Below are positions 39,700-49,683 of a DNA stretch of 56,041 nucleotides, one piece after another (position 1 is the first letter of the stretch; every line of letters begins with the position of its first letter). Origin of the DNA: an uncultured Treponema sp. (GTDB taxonomy: Bacteria; Spirochaetota; Spirochaetia; Treponematales; Treponemataceae); NCBI GenBank assembly GCA_945868875.1, contig CAMBMW010000002.1, positions 1 through 56,041 of the forward strand, read 5' to 3'. The notes beneath the pieces are model-generated. The model made no database searches, had not been told where the DNA came from, and worked only from the letters and a program-made list of their open reading frames with translations. The position numbers were made by a program, and so were the translations under genes.

Positions 39700-40980
39700 A
39701 TGATTATGAGTGATTTTATAAATGAAAAAAAAATTGATATGAAAAAATATCGTAAAGATTTTCCTTTTTTTAAAGCTATTGATGAGCATAATTCAAAAGA
39801 AAATGCTCAGCTTGTATATTTTGATACTTCTGCTACGGCACAACGTCCTTTTTTAGTAATTGATGCTATGAGTCACTTTTATGCAACTGCAAATGCAAAT
39901 CCTTTGCGTGGTCTTTATGATTTAAGTGAACGTGCAACATTGGCTTATGAACATTCTCGAAATGAAGTTGCAAATTTTATTAACGCACAGGATAGTTCGC
40001 AAATCATATTTACAAGAAATACAACTGAAAGTCTAAATCTTGTGGCGTACAGTTATGGACTTTCAAATCTTCAAAAAGATGATGAAATCTGTATTACAAT
40101 TATGGAACATCATTCAAATATTCTGCCATGGCAGATGGTTTGTCGTCAAACTGGTGCGAAACTTGTATTCATGGAATGTGATAAAGAAACAGGAATTATT
40201 AGTGATGAAGAAATTGAATCAAAAATCACAGAACGAACAAAAATCGTTTCTTGCGTGCATGTAAGCAATGTTTTAGGCGTGACAAACCCAATCAAAAAGA
40301 TTTGTAAAAAAGCTCATGATGTTGGCGCTGTGATGATTGTTGACGGTGCTCAATCTGCAGCTCACACAAAAATTGATGTGCAGGATCTTGATGCAGATTT
40401 TTTTGCTATGAGCGGTCACAAACTGTGTGGACCTATGGGAATAGGCGTTTTATATGGTAAAAAAAATCTTCTGGAAAAGATGCCCCCTTTTTTGACTGGT
40501 GGAGAAATGATTGAATATGTTACTCGCGAAAGTGCAACTTGGGCAGAAATTCCTCACAAGTTTGAAGCTGGTACTGTGAGCGCTGCAGATGCAGTTGGTC
40601 TTGGTGCTGCAATTCGTTACATAAAATCTGTAGGAATGGAAAACATTGAAGAGTATGATAAGTATCTGACTTCTAAACTGATTGATGGAATGGTAAAAAT
40701 TCCCCATGTGAATATAATTGGAAGTAAAGATGGCTCAAAACGCAGTGGAATTGCCACTTTTACAATTGATGGTGTGCATCCGCATGATATTGCATCGCTT
40801 TTGAGTGATGAGCATATTGCAATTCGTGCTGGACATCATTGTGCGCAGCCTCTTGGTCAGTATCTTGGAGTGCAGTCGAGTGCAAGAGCAAGTCTTTATT
40901 TTTATAATACACCAGAAGAAGTGGATATTTTTCTGGAAAAACTTGCAATGGTGCGAAAATGGTCAGGTTATAAAGATTAA
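39700..40980 (+). CDS. sufS: Cysteine desulfurase SufS
   Basis: VYFDTSATAQRP, FTRNTTESLNLVAYSYG, MEHHSNILPWQ, DFFAMSGHKLCGPMGIGVLYG, IRAGHHCAQPL. Confidence 0.97.
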   Translation: MIMSDFINEKKIDMKKYRKDFPFFKAIDEHNSKENAQLVYFDTSATAQRPFLVIDAMSHFYATANANPLRGLYDLSERATLAYEHSRNEVANFINAQDSSQIIFTRNTTESLNLVAYSYGLSNLQKDDEICITIMEHHSNILPWQMVCRQTGAKLVFMECDKETGIISDEEIESKITERTKIVSCVHVSNVLGVTNPIKKICKKAHDVGAVMIVDGAQSAAHTKIDVQDLDADFFAMSGHKLCGPMGIGVLYGKKNLLEKMPPFLTGGEMIEYVTRESATWAEIPHKFEAGTVSAADAVGLGAAIRYIKSVGMENIEEYDKYLTSKLIDGMVKIPHVNIIGSKDGSKRSGIATFTIDGVHPHDIASLLSDEHIAIRAGHHCAQPLGQYLGVQSSARASLYFYNTPEEVDIFLEKLAMVRKWSGYKD

Positions 40981-41004
40981 AATTATCTGAAACTGGAGCA
41001 GTAA

Positions 41005-41445
41005 ATGGAAACTAAGGAACTTTATCGTGAAATTTTAAATGAGCATAATATAAATCCTTCTCATAAACAGAATATGAATGAACCTACTTTTTGTCTGGAA
41101 GGTGTAAATCCAAGTTGCGGGGACCAAATTACTTTACAAATGAAACTAGGAGATGATGGAAAAATTATAGATGCAAGCTTTACTGGTTCTGGTTGTGCAG
41201 TAAGTCAGGCTTCTGTAGATATGATGGCTGATGTAGTTATCGGCAAAACAAAAGAAGAAGCTTTGGCGCTTGCAGATATTTTTGACAGAATGATAAAAGG
41301 AACTGTTTCTCAGGAAGAATTGGAACAACTGGATGAAGCTGCGGCACTGCAAGATGTTTCCCATATGCCTTCTCGTGTAAAATGTGCTATGCTTGGATGG
41401 CGGACAATGAAAGAAATGCTTGGTTTACCTCTTGATTCAAATTAA
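41005..41445 (+). CDS. sufU: SufU-type Fe-S scaffold/sulfur acceptor
   Basis: NPSCGDQITLQMKL, FTGSGCAVSQASVDMM, RVKCAMLGWRTM. Confidence 0.95.
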   Translation: METKELYREILNEHNINPSHKQNMNEPTFCLEGVNPSCGDQITLQMKLGDDGKIIDASFTGSGCAVSQASVDMMADVVIGKTKEEALALADIFDRMIKGTVSQEELEQLDEAAALQDVSHMPSRVKCAMLGWRTMKEMLGLPLDSN

Positions 41446-41475
41446 TTTTTTTGATATATTATTTCATACGTTTAA

Positions 41476-41549
41476 GGCGCTTTAGCTCAGCTGGATAGAG
41501 CAACTGCCTTCTAAGCAGTAGGTCGACAGTTCGATTCTGCCAAGCGTCA
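41476..41549 (+). tRNA. tRNA-Arg (anticodon TCT)
   Basis: Full cloverleaf: acceptor GGCGCTT/AAGCGTC, D-stem GCTC/GAGC, anticodon stem ACTGC/GCAGT with loop CTTCTAA, T loop TTCGATT; T-stem GACAG/CTGCC has one A.C mismatch. Confidence 0.93.
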
Positions 41550-41590
41550 AACTCTTAGTTTCTTGAAAAAGGAATTAAGAGTTTTTTTTT
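41549..41590. terminator. Terminator after tRNA-Arg, overlapping 3' end of convergent CDS
   Basis: AAACTCTTA (41549-41557) / TAAGAGTTT (41576-41584) followed by T run. Confidence 0.7.
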
Positions 41591-42150
41591 GCCCAGACAA
41601 AATCTTCTATTTCCTTTGTGTTTTCTGATGATTGTCTGCAGATTCCAAGTCTGAAAATTTTAATATTTTTTATTGGATTTTTTGTATTTCTGATGATTTT
41701 TTTGTTTTCGCTGGTAAAATTAGTGCTGTTATGAAGTTTTGAAACAGGCAGGTCGAAAAAAAAATCCAGATTTTCTGGTTCAGGAGAATGAGAATTTTGC
41801 ATAGTGATTTTTGCAGTGATGTAAACTGAGTTTTCAAAAACTTTCAGATTCTCCAGTAAAGAAACATTTTTTATGTCAGCAGCGAGTTTTTTTAATTGGG
41901 ATTTGTTTTTGCAAACAAAATCATCATGATTTAATTCAAGCCACAAAGGCAGCGGAGAATAAAAAAAAGATTCTGTCTGTGGGAATTTATTCTGAGATGA
42001 AAAACTGTTTTTGTCAGAAGCTAGTTTTTGAAAAACAGAGAGATTTAAACTTTTTGAAAGTTCTCTTTGAAATCGCACAAGAGAAAGTTCTATATCAGGA
42101 TGAAAAATTAAAACCGTTTTGGTCATAGAATCAAAAAAATCCAGATGCAT
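41575..42150 (-). CDS. Hypothetical protein
   Basis: ORF 191 aa abutting the MBL-fold gene; no family recognised; alternative start at 42126. Confidence 0.55.
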   Translation of the reverse strand: MHLDFFDSMTKTVLIFHPDIELSLVRFQRELSKSLNLSVFQKLASDKNSFSSQNKFPQTESFFYSPLPLWLELNHDDFVCKNKSQLKKLAADIKNVSLLENLKVFENSVYITAKITMQNSHSPEPENLDFFFDLPVSKLHNSTNFTSENKKIIRNTKNPIKNIKIFRLGICRQSSENTKEIEDFVWAKKNS

Positions 42151-42151
42151 T

Positions 42152-42730
42152 TTAGTTTATTTGTTTTTTAGTCAGATTTTGATTGTAAATTGCTTTTGCA
42201 GCTCCAAGAGTGGATGGAGGACCGTGTCCGGGCATCAAAACTGTGGTGTCAAGTTGTGAAAAGATTTTATGTTCGATATTTGAGCGTAAAATATATTCAG
42301 AATAACTTGAATTAGTTTTTCCAATTTCTCCAGATAGTAATACATCTCCTGTAAACAGAATGCTTCCAATTTTGTAAACTACCGAATCTGATGTGTGGCC
42401 TGGAATTGTGAGGTAACTTACCTGCATACCTTCTATTTGAGTAGTGCCATCACCTGTAATTACAGTTGTGTCATTTGCCGCTACTGTCCAATCTGCAGCA
42501 AACACTTTTGGAGAATAGATTTTTCGGAGTGTTTTAAGTCCATCGGCATGCGAACCGTGATTGTGGGTAATCAAAACAGCTGAAAGATTTAAATGATTGT
42601 CTTCAATTCGGGCAATTATTTCTTTTGTGATTTTTCCAGGATCAATAATAATTGCCTGGTTTGATATTTCATTTACAACAAGATAGCAGTTTGAAAATCC
42701 GCCTTCATTCAAATGGAAATAAACTTTCAT
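42152..42730 (-). CDS. MBL-fold hydrolase, glyoxalase II-like
   Basis: ITHNHGSHADG, PGHTSDSVVYKIGSILFTGDVLL, MPGHGPPSTLG. Confidence 0.9.
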   Translation of the reverse strand: MKVYFHLNEGGFSNCYLVVNEISNQAIIIDPGKITKEIIARIEDNHLNLSAVLITHNHGSHADGLKTLRKIYSPKVFAADWTVAANDTTVITGDGTTQIEGMQVSYLTIPGHTSDSVVYKIGSILFTGDVLLSGEIGKTNSSYSEYILRSNIEHKIFSQLDTTVLMPGHGPPSTLGAAKAIYNQNLTKKQIN

Positions 42731-43422
42731 AAAATGCCTCCATCTACAATGGAATTTCCAAATTCAATATTGTTTTTGTTAATTTTATCTTCCTCTGATT
42801 CAAATAATGCTTCTCGTGTGTTTGACATTTTAAATGAAACGTTTGTGCGGTTTGTATTGTAAAAAATTGTTTTTTTAATATTGCAGTTTCTAAATGATGT
42901 ATCGACGAGAGTTGCATTTATAAAACGAGAATTTAACAAGTCAGAATCATCAAAAGAACACTGATAAGCTTTAATTCCATTAAAATTATTTTGGACAAGA
43001 TCGCTTGAAGTGTAAAGCGTGTGTGTAAATGTTGCCATGGAAAATGAATTGAAAAGATTTTTGCTGTGGATGAAATTGCAGTCATTGAAAATGGCAAAAT
43101 CAAAAAAACACATTCTCAGAAGTAGATTTTCTGAATGAATATTTAAAAAAGTGCAGTTTGTAAAATTACATCCAAAAAATTTTTTGTTTGAAAAATCGAT
43201 ATTTGAAAAAATAAGTCCACAGGCATTTAATCCAACAATTTTATCATGTGTTGCAATGTAATTATAAATATCATCTTTGATTTTGCCTGGATTTGGAATG
43301 TGGTCAAGACAATAACTGTCTGATGAACATAAATTTCCGTTCTGGTCAAAAGTTGAAAGAGCATGATTATTGCAATAATTTACAAGACACTTATTTAAAG
43401 TAAACATAAGTTTATTATACAT
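42727..43422 (-). CDS. Pentapeptide-repeat-like protein
   Basis: Repeating A(D/N)LXX-like FxxCNFTNCTFLNIH..., NDCNFIHSKN, YQCSFDDSDLLNSRFINATLVDTSFRNCNIKKT. Confidence 0.75.
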   Translation of the reverse strand: MYNKLMFTLNKCLVNYCNNHALSTFDQNGNLCSSDSYCLDHIPNPGKIKDDIYNYIATHDKIVGLNACGLIFSNIDFSNKKFFGCNFTNCTFLNIHSENLLLRMCFFDFAIFNDCNFIHSKNLFNSFSMATFTHTLYTSSDLVQNNFNGIKAYQCSFDDSDLLNSRFINATLVDTSFRNCNIKKTIFYNTNRTNVSFKMSNTREALFESEEDKINKNNIEFGNSIVDGGIL

Positions 43423-43460
43423 TATTGCTAATATTTTTGAAAGGTTGTAAAATATTTTTT

Positions 43461-43751
43461 ATGATTTGCTGGAAATGTGGAAAAGAAATTTCATTGGAAA
43501 AAGTTACTAGAATGACAGAATGTCCTTTGTGCGGTTGTGATTTGCACAGTTGCAAAGGTTGTAAGTTTTATGATGAGTCAAGTCACTATGAATGCAGGGA
43601 GAACGTAGATTCTCTTGTAACCGATAAAGAGCGTGCAAATTTTTGTGATAGTTTTAGTGCAGAAGTTTCAGGTGCGAACATTGTAGATGCATCTTCGTAT
43701 GATGACAAAGCTAAAAAAGCAAGGGATTTGTTTAACAGTCTTTTTGATTAA
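43461..43751 (+). CDS. Small cysteine-rich zinc-ribbon-like protein
   Basis: CWKCGKEI...CPLCGCDLHSCKGCKFYDESSHYEC; ATG 43461 preferred. Confidence 0.65.
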   Translation: MICWKCGKEISLEKVTRMTECPLCGCDLHSCKGCKFYDESSHYECRENVDSLVTDKERANFCDSFSAEVSGANIVDASSYDDKAKKARDLFNSLFD

Positions 43752-43792
43752 GAAGTATTGATTTTTTATAGTGATATGGTTTGTTGTTGTTT

Positions 43793-44608
43793 ATGGTAGA
43801 TTTTGTTTTTCTTGATTCTGGGACAGGCGGAATTCCTTATTTAATGCATTTACTAGAAATCAAACCTGATGCAAAATGCGTTTATGTTGGCGATACTGTA
43901 AATTTTCCCTATGGCGAAAAAAATCATGAACAGATTGTAAGTGCAGTTTTGAATTGTGTAAAAGTGATTATCGAAAAATTTTCACCAAAAGTTATTGTTC
44001 TTGCCTGCAATACAATGAGCGTGAACAGTCTTGATGTATTGCGTGAAGTTTTTCCTAATCAAATCTTTGTGGGGACTGTCCCTGCTATTAAACTTGCCGC
44101 AAAAGTTTCAAAAAAAAGAAAAATTGGACTTTTGGCAACAAAGGCAACCGTTGAACATCCGTATAACAAAGATTTAAAAAATCATTTTGCACAAGACTGT
44201 CAAATGTTTTTGCGCGGTGATCCAAAACTGATTTCCTTTATAGAACACGAATCTTTTACAGCAACAAGTAGGGAACGGGAAGAGGCGTGTAAAGAAGCTG
44301 TAAAATATTTTGCACAAAAAGATTGTGATGTCATTATTCTAGGTTGTACCCATTTTTTGAATATCAAAAAAGAAATGCAGAAAGTGTGTGGTAGTGATAT
44401 TCAAGTTGTGGATTCTGTGGAAGGGGTAGTAAATCGAGCGTTAGATGTTTTTTCCAAAATCCAGAAAACTAACGATGGTAACGAGTCAAAGATAAATACA
44501 AATTATAGAGCAAAACTTTTTGTTACAGGTTTTAATGACAAAAAAGATAAAAAAGAGTATGATGAAATATGCAGCCGTTACAAACTGGAATTCGGCGGCA
44601 TTTTGTAA
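43793..44608 (+). CDS. murI: Glutamate racemase
   Basis: FLDSGTGGIPYL, YVGDTVNFPYGEK, LACNTMSVNS, GTVPAIK, LGCTHFLNIK. Confidence 0.93.
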   Translation: MVDFVFLDSGTGGIPYLMHLLEIKPDAKCVYVGDTVNFPYGEKNHEQIVSAVLNCVKVIIEKFSPKVIVLACNTMSVNSLDVLREVFPNQIFVGTVPAIKLAAKVSKKRKIGLLATKATVEHPYNKDLKNHFAQDCQMFLRGDPKLISFIEHESFTATSREREEACKEAVKYFAQKDCDVIILGCTHFLNIKKEMQKVCGSDIQVVDSVEGVVNRALDVFSKIQKTNDGNESKINTNYRAKLFVTGFNDKKDKKEYDEICSRYKLEFGGIL

Positions 44609-44629
44609 AATATTTTTTGTGAGGTTAAA

Positions 44630-45475
44630 ATGAAAAAAATTATTTCAGGAAAAGTTCGGGAAGTTTATGACCTTGAAGATGGAAGAATGGTGATTGTAAC
44701 AACAGACAGAATTTCAGCTTTTGATGTAATATTACCAACAATGATTACAGACAAAGGAAAAGTGTTGAACAGTCTTGCAAATTTCTGGTTTGATTATACA
44801 AAAGACATTGTAAAAAATCACATGATTTCATCAGATTTAAAGGATATGCCAGAAGAATTCCAGAAACCTGAATTTGAAGGAAGAACTATCCTTGTAAAAA
44901 AACTGAAGATGATTCCTTATGAAGTAATTGTACGTGGCTATATGTTCGGTTCAATGTATGAAGCTTACAAAAAAGGTGAACCGTTTTTAGGACATAAATT
45001 TGATAAAGAATATAAACAGGCAGAAAAACTTGAAAAACCAATTGTAACACCATCTACAAAAGCTGCAGAAGGTCATGATATCAACGTAACTTTACAGTAT
45101 ATGAAAGATGATTTGGGAGATGAACTTGGCTCAAAGATTGAAAAAGCTGCTCTGGAAGTATACAAAAAATGCTATGATCATGCATACAAAAATGGAATTA
45201 TCATTGCTGATACAAAATTTGAGTTTGGTTTGGATGAAAACGAAGATTTAGTTCTTGCAGATGAAGTTCTTACACCAGATTCAAGCCGTTTTTGGGATTT
45301 GAACAAATATCAAGTTGGTGGAAGTCCTGCTTCTTACGACAAACAGTTTATTCGTGACTGGCTCAAAGATAATGGTCTTGCAGGAGATCCAAATATAAAA
45401 GAAATTCCAGCTGAAGTAGTAGAAAAAACTTCTGCGATTTACAAAGAATGTGAAGAAAAAATCTGTCACAAATAA
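44630..45475 (+). CDS. purC: Phosphoribosylaminoimidazole-succinocarboxamide synthase
   Basis: GKVREVYDL, VTTDRISAFDVILP, VRGYMFGSMYEAYKKG, LADEVLTPDSSRFWDLNKYQVGGSPASYDKQFIRDWL. Confidence 0.97.
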   Translation: MKKIISGKVREVYDLEDGRMVIVTTDRISAFDVILPTMITDKGKVLNSLANFWFDYTKDIVKNHMISSDLKDMPEEFQKPEFEGRTILVKKLKMIPYEVIVRGYMFGSMYEAYKKGEPFLGHKFDKEYKQAEKLEKPIVTPSTKAAEGHDINVTLQYMKDDLGDELGSKIEKAALEVYKKCYDHAYKNGIIIADTKFEFGLDENEDLVLADEVLTPDSSRFWDLNKYQVGGSPASYDKQFIRDWLKDNGLAGDPNIKEIPAEVVEKTSAIYKECEEKICHK

Positions 45476-45530
45476 AAAAATAATAACTGAATTGGGATTT
45501 TTATTATATTTTCCCAGAAACAAGATAATT

Positions 45531-45570
45531 AAAAAGGGTGGTGAGATTTATTCTCGACCACCCTTTTTTT
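45531..45570. terminator. Bidirectional terminator between convergent purC and icd
   Basis: AAAAAGGGTGGT (45531-45542) / ACCACCCTTTTT (45557-45568), inner GAGA/TCTC, flanked by A and T runs. Confidence 0.88.
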
Positions 45571-45585
45571 AGTTTACGAAAAACT

Positions 45586-46782
45586 TTACATTCTTTCTCT
45601 TATTGCTTTAATAAACTGCCATGAATCAAGCACTTCTTTAGCTTTTGGTTCAGCAATGCGTGCAATATCTCCAGTCATATAACCTTCTTCGATAGTTTGC
45701 AAAGTAGCTTTTTCAAGTTTTTTTGCAAAATCAACGAGTTCGGTAGTTCCATCAAGTTCACCACGTTTTGCAAGAGCTCCTGTCCAGGCAAAAATTGTAG
45801 CAACAGGGTTTGTAGAAGTTTTTTCACCTTTCAAATATCTGTAATAGTGCTTTTGAACAGTTCCGTGACTTGCTTCATATTCAAAGTTTCCGTCAGGACT
45901 TACAAGAACAGAAGTCATCATTGCAAGCGAACCGCAAGCAGAAGCAATCATATCGCTCATAACATCGCCATCGTAATTTTTTGTAGCCCACATAAAACCA
46001 CCGTCAGAACGCATGACACGAGCAACAGCGTCGTCAATCAAAGTGTAAAAATATTCAATTCCAGCTTCATCAAATTTTGCCTTGTATTCATCATCAAAAA
46101 CTCTTTGGAAAATGGCTTTGAAGTTTCCGTCATAAGTTTTAGAAATGGTATCTTTTGCACCGAACCAAACACTTAGTTTTCTATCCAAAGCATAAGTAAA
46201 ACAACAGCGTGCAAAACTTTCGATAGATTTATCCAGATTGTGAATTCCCTGAATAATTCCAGGACCTTTCATATCCATTATAGTTTTGCGAATTTCTTTT
46301 CCATCTACGCCAGTGAAAACAAGTTCAGCTTTTCCAGCTGTAGGACATTTGATTTCGCAGTTTTTGTAAACATCGCCGTAAGCATGACGACCAAGAACAA
46401 TAGGTTTTTTCCAGCATGAAACTGTTCCATGAATATTTTTTACAAAAATAGGTTCGCGGAAAACAGTGCCGTCTAATTCAGCTCGAATAATTCCATTTGG
46501 AGAAGGAGTAAGCTGTTTTAGGTGATATTCCTCAACACGAGCCTGATTTGAAGTAATAGTTGCACATTTAACACCCACTCCTAAGCGTTTAATTGCTGCG
46601 GCTGCATCGTAAGTAACTTTATCATCAGAATCATCACGACTTTTAAGACTCAAATCGTAATATTCTGTTTTTAAATCCACAAAAGGCAAAAGGAGTTCAT
46701 CCTTAATCACCTGCCATAAAACACGAGTCATCTCATCGCCATCGAGCTCAGCGATAGCATTTTTCATTTGAATCTTAGCCAT
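45586..46782 (-). CDS. icd: NADP-type isocitrate dehydrogenase
   Basis: [114 protein letters not shown]. Confidence 0.97.
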   Translation of the reverse strand: MAKIQMKNAIAELDGDEMTRVLWQVIKDELLLPFVDLKTEYYDLSLKSRDDSDDKVTYDAAAAIKRLGVGVKCATITSNQARVEEYHLKQLTPSPNGIIRAELDGTVFREPIFVKNIHGTVSCWKKPIVLGRHAYGDVYKNCEIKCPTAGKAELVFTGVDGKEIRKTIMDMKGPGIIQGIHNLDKSIESFARCCFTYALDRKLSVWFGAKDTISKTYDGNFKAIFQRVFDDEYKAKFDEAGIEYFYTLIDDAVARVMRSDGGFMWATKNYDGDVMSDMIASACGSLAMMTSVLVSPDGNFEYEASHGTVQKHYYRYLKGEKTSTNPVATIFAWTGALAKRGELDGTTELVDFAKKLEKATLQTIEEGYMTGDIARIAEPKAKEVLDSWQFIKAIRERM

Positions 46783-46872
46783 AATGCACTTATTATAATA
46801 AATTTTATGTGGTCATTCAATTCTTTTAAAAAACTTTTGTAAAAATTAAAAAAAAGTATTTGGGAAAAAAAT

Positions 46873-47087
46873 GGGGACAGACCTCTATTAATTGGAAGTT
46901 GTGCGGTTAAAAGAGGGACAGTCCTCAATCGTTTAGAGAGTATGAAGTCTAAAACGGGGACAGTCCTATTTTTTTTTGTGAAACAAGGACTGTCCCTGTT
47001 TTAAAAATAAGGTATGTCCCTTTTTCCAAGCTTAAAAAACAAGGTCTGTCCCTCTTGTATTGAAGTGAAAAACAGGGACAGACCTTG
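46873..47087. repeat. Seven-copy bidirectional GGGACAG(A/T)CCT array
   Basis: Copies at 46873, 46914, 46956 (+), 46986, 47009, 47041 (-) and 47074 (+); near-perfect 17-bp inverted repeat 46951-46967/46986-47002 and perfect 14-bp inverted repeat 47040-47053/47074-47087. Confidence 0.85.
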
Positions 47088-47162
47088 AATTATCTGTCCA
47101 TGTGTTTTGTGAGATGTAAGAAAACTTTTTGTGGTATTTAAATGGCACCAAGCATGGAGCCG

Positions 47163-47215
47163 TAGCCGAAGGCTAGTCCGCAAGGACCGAGTGATTAACG
47201 AGCGGCGTAACGCGC
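47163..47215. repeat. GC-rich mini-hairpin cluster
   Basis: TAGCC-GAA-GGCTA (47163-47175), GTCC-GCAA-GGAC (47176-47187), GGCG-TAA-CGC (approx. 47204-47213). Confidence 0.7.
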
Positions 47216-47347
47216 CTACTTAACTGAATTTGTGCTGATAAATTTATTGTGAACTTTCCTTTTTTATTTATTTCATGGATTTTTTATTGAGAAAATGCGT
47301 GAATTGTGATAGAATTTTGTATATTTTTTTTATCTTTGGAGACTCTT

Positions 47348-49582
47348 ATGAAACTTTGGCAGTCTGGTGCTTATTTTGTTGACGGAAAACTGGTTGAATC
47401 GGCTGATGGTTGTAATGTCTGTGATGGCAGAAAAAAAACTATGGCTTATTCTATTTTGCAAAATCATAATACTTCTGGTGATGATGCAAAACTTAAAATA
47501 AAATTTGATAAAATTACTTCCCATGATATCACTTATGTTGGAATTATTCAGACTGCAAGAGCTTCTGGGCTTAAAAAATTTCCTCTTCCTTATGTTTTGA
47601 CGAACTGTCATAATTCGCTTTGTGCTGTTGGCGGAACTATTAATGAAGATGACCATATGTTTGGTTTGACTTGTGCGCAAAAGTATGGTGGAGTTTATGT
47701 TCCTCCTCACATGGCTGTTATTCATCAGTATGCTCGTGAAATGCTTGCTGAATGTGGCGGTATGATTTTGGGTTCTGACAGTCACACTCGTTATGGTGCG
47801 CTTGGTACTATGGCTATTGGTGAAGGCGGGGGAGAACTTGCAAAGCAGCTTTTGAATAAAACTTATGATGTTGCTTATCCTGGTGTGGTTGCTGTTTATT
47901 TAACTGGTGAACCAGTTCCTGGTGTTGGTCCGCAGGATGTTGCTTTGGCTATTATAAAGGCTGTTTTTGATAATGGTTATGTTAAAAATAAAGTTATGGA
48001 GTTTACAGGTCCTGGCGTTTCTAAGTTGAGTGCTGATTTCCGCATTGGTGTGGACGTTATGACTACAGAAACTACATGTCTTTCTTCTATCTGGCGTACT
48101 GATGAAAAAATTGAAGAATGGTACGAAATTCATGGTCGTCCAGATGCTTATAAAGAATTGAATCCTCAAAATGGTGCTTATTATGATGGTGCTATTGAAA
48201 TTGATTTAAGTGAAATTCGTCCGATGATTGCACTTCCGTTCCATCCTTCCTGCGCTTATACTATAGAAGAAGTGAATAAAAATTTAATGGATGTTTTGGA
48301 TGAAACTGAAAAGCGTGCAAAAATTTCTTTTGGTGATAAGGTTCAGTTTACGCTCAAAAACAAAGTGATTGATGGTAAGCTTTATGTTGACCAGGGTGTT
48401 ATTGCTGGTTGTGCTGGTGGTGGATTTGAAAACATTTGTGCTGCTGCTGATATTCTTAAAGGAAAAGATACTGGAAATGGCAAATTCCTTTTGAATGTTT
48501 ATCCAGCTTCTATGCCTGTTTATCAGGAATTGATGAAAAATGGTGCTTTTAGCGCTCTTGTGAGTGCAGGTGCTATTATTAAAACTGCATTCTGTGGTCC
48601 TTGTTTTGGTGCTGGGGATACTCCTGCAAATGGTGCATTTTCTATTCGTCATTCAACTAGAAATTTCCCTAATCGTGAAGGTTCTAAGATTCAAAACGGA
48701 CAGCTTTCTTCTGTTGCCCTTATGGATGCTCGTTCTATTGCAGCTACGGCAGCAAATAAAGGCTTCCTTACTGCTGCTACTGAATTTGATACAGAATTTA
48801 GTGGTAAAAAATATTTCTTTGATAAAGCTATTTATGATAAACGTGTTTATGATTCAAAAGGTGTTGCTCATCCTGAAGTAAATATTCAGTTTGGTCCAAA
48901 TATTAAAGACTGGCCTGAACAAAAAGAACTTGGTAATGATTTGCTTTTAAAAGTTGTTTCTGAAATCCATGATCCTGTTACAACTACTGATGAATTGATT
49001 CCTTCTGGTGAAACTTCAAGTTTCCGCTCAAATCCTCTTGGACTTGCAGAGTTTACTTTGAGTCGTAAAGATCCAGCTTATGTTGGTCGTGCAAAAGCTG
49101 TGCGCGATATGAATGATGAAATAAAAGCTGAGATTAAACAGGTTGTAACTGCATTGGCTAAAAAAGATGCTGATTTGGGAGCAAAGGCTGCAAGTGCTCA
49201 GATTGGTTCTACTATTTTTGCATGTAAACCTGGTGACGGTTCTGCTCGTGAACAGGCTGCAAGTTGTCAGCGTGTTTTGGGGGCAAGTGCTAATATTGCA
49301 AATGAATATGCAACAAAAAGATATCGTTCAAATCTTATTAACTGGGGAATGTTGCCTTTTGTTTATAAAGATGGTGATAAAAATCTTCCTTTTGTAAATG
49401 ATGACTATGTTTTTATTCCAGAAGTAAGAAAGATGATTTGTGATAAATTACCTTGCGTAAAAGCTTATGCCGTTAAAAAAGATGGCTCAGTCAATGAGTT
49501 TGAACTTTCAGTTGGAGATTTGACTGATGATGAAAGAAAAATAATTTTGGCAGGTTGCTTGATTAATTTTTATAGAGAATAA
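47348..49582 (+). CDS. Aconitase-family hydratase (YbhJ-like)
   Basis: [71 protein letters not shown]-like C-terminal motifs; ATG 47348 with upstream GGAG. Confidence 0.88.
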   Translation: MKLWQSGAYFVDGKLVESADGCNVCDGRKKTMAYSILQNHNTSGDDAKLKIKFDKITSHDITYVGIIQTARASGLKKFPLPYVLTNCHNSLCAVGGTINEDDHMFGLTCAQKYGGVYVPPHMAVIHQYAREMLAECGGMILGSDSHTRYGALGTMAIGEGGGELAKQLLNKTYDVAYPGVVAVYLTGEPVPGVGPQDVALAIIKAVFDNGYVKNKVMEFTGPGVSKLSADFRIGVDVMTTETTCLSSIWRTDEKIEEWYEIHGRPDAYKELNPQNGAYYDGAIEIDLSEIRPMIALPFHPSCAYTIEEVNKNLMDVLDETEKRAKISFGDKVQFTLKNKVIDGKLYVDQGVIAGCAGGGFENICAAADILKGKDTGNGKFLLNVYPASMPVYQELMKNGAFSALVSAGAIIKTAFCGPCFGAGDTPANGAFSIRHSTRNFPNREGSKIQNGQLSSVALMDARSIAATAANKGFLTAATEFDTEFSGKKYFFDKAIYDKRVYDSKGVAHPEVNIQFGPNIKDWPEQKELGNDLLLKVVSEIHDPVTTTDELIPSGETSSFRSNPLGLAEFTLSRKDPAYVGRAKAVRDMNDEIKAEIKQVVTALAKKDADLGAKAASAQIGSTIFACKPGDGSAREQAASCQRVLGASANIANEYATKRYRSNLINWGMLPFVYKDGDKNLPFVNDDYVFIPEVRKMICDKLPCVKAYAVKKDGSVNEFELSVGDLTDDERKIILAGCLINFYRE

Positions 49583-49585
49583 ACC

Positions 49586-49662
49586 AAAAAAAGCACCTCC
49601 TTGTAGTTTTTGACAATTTTTTTTATGGAATTATTGTTGAAATTTCAAGTGAGGTGATTTTT
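49586..49662. terminator. Long-loop terminator-like inverted repeat
   Basis: AAAAAAGCACCTC-CTTG pairs with CAAGTGAGGTGATTTTTT. Confidence 0.5.
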
Positions 49663-49683
49663 TAATCTTTTGGGGGTAAAAAA

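Noticed and set aside
44071-44083. GGGGACTGTCCCT inside murI resembling the intergenic array core
   Set aside because: Encodes the conserved GTVPA stretch of glutamate racemase; likely coincidence.
46873-47087. CRISPR array interpretation of the GGGACAG repeats
   Set aside because: Repeats are too short, occur in both orientations with irregular 23-42 nt spacing, and there are no cas genes in the window.
47001-47183. 60-aa minus-strand ORF in the icd/aconitase intergenic region
   Set aside because: Translates through the GGGACAG array and mini-hairpins; no domain or conserved start.
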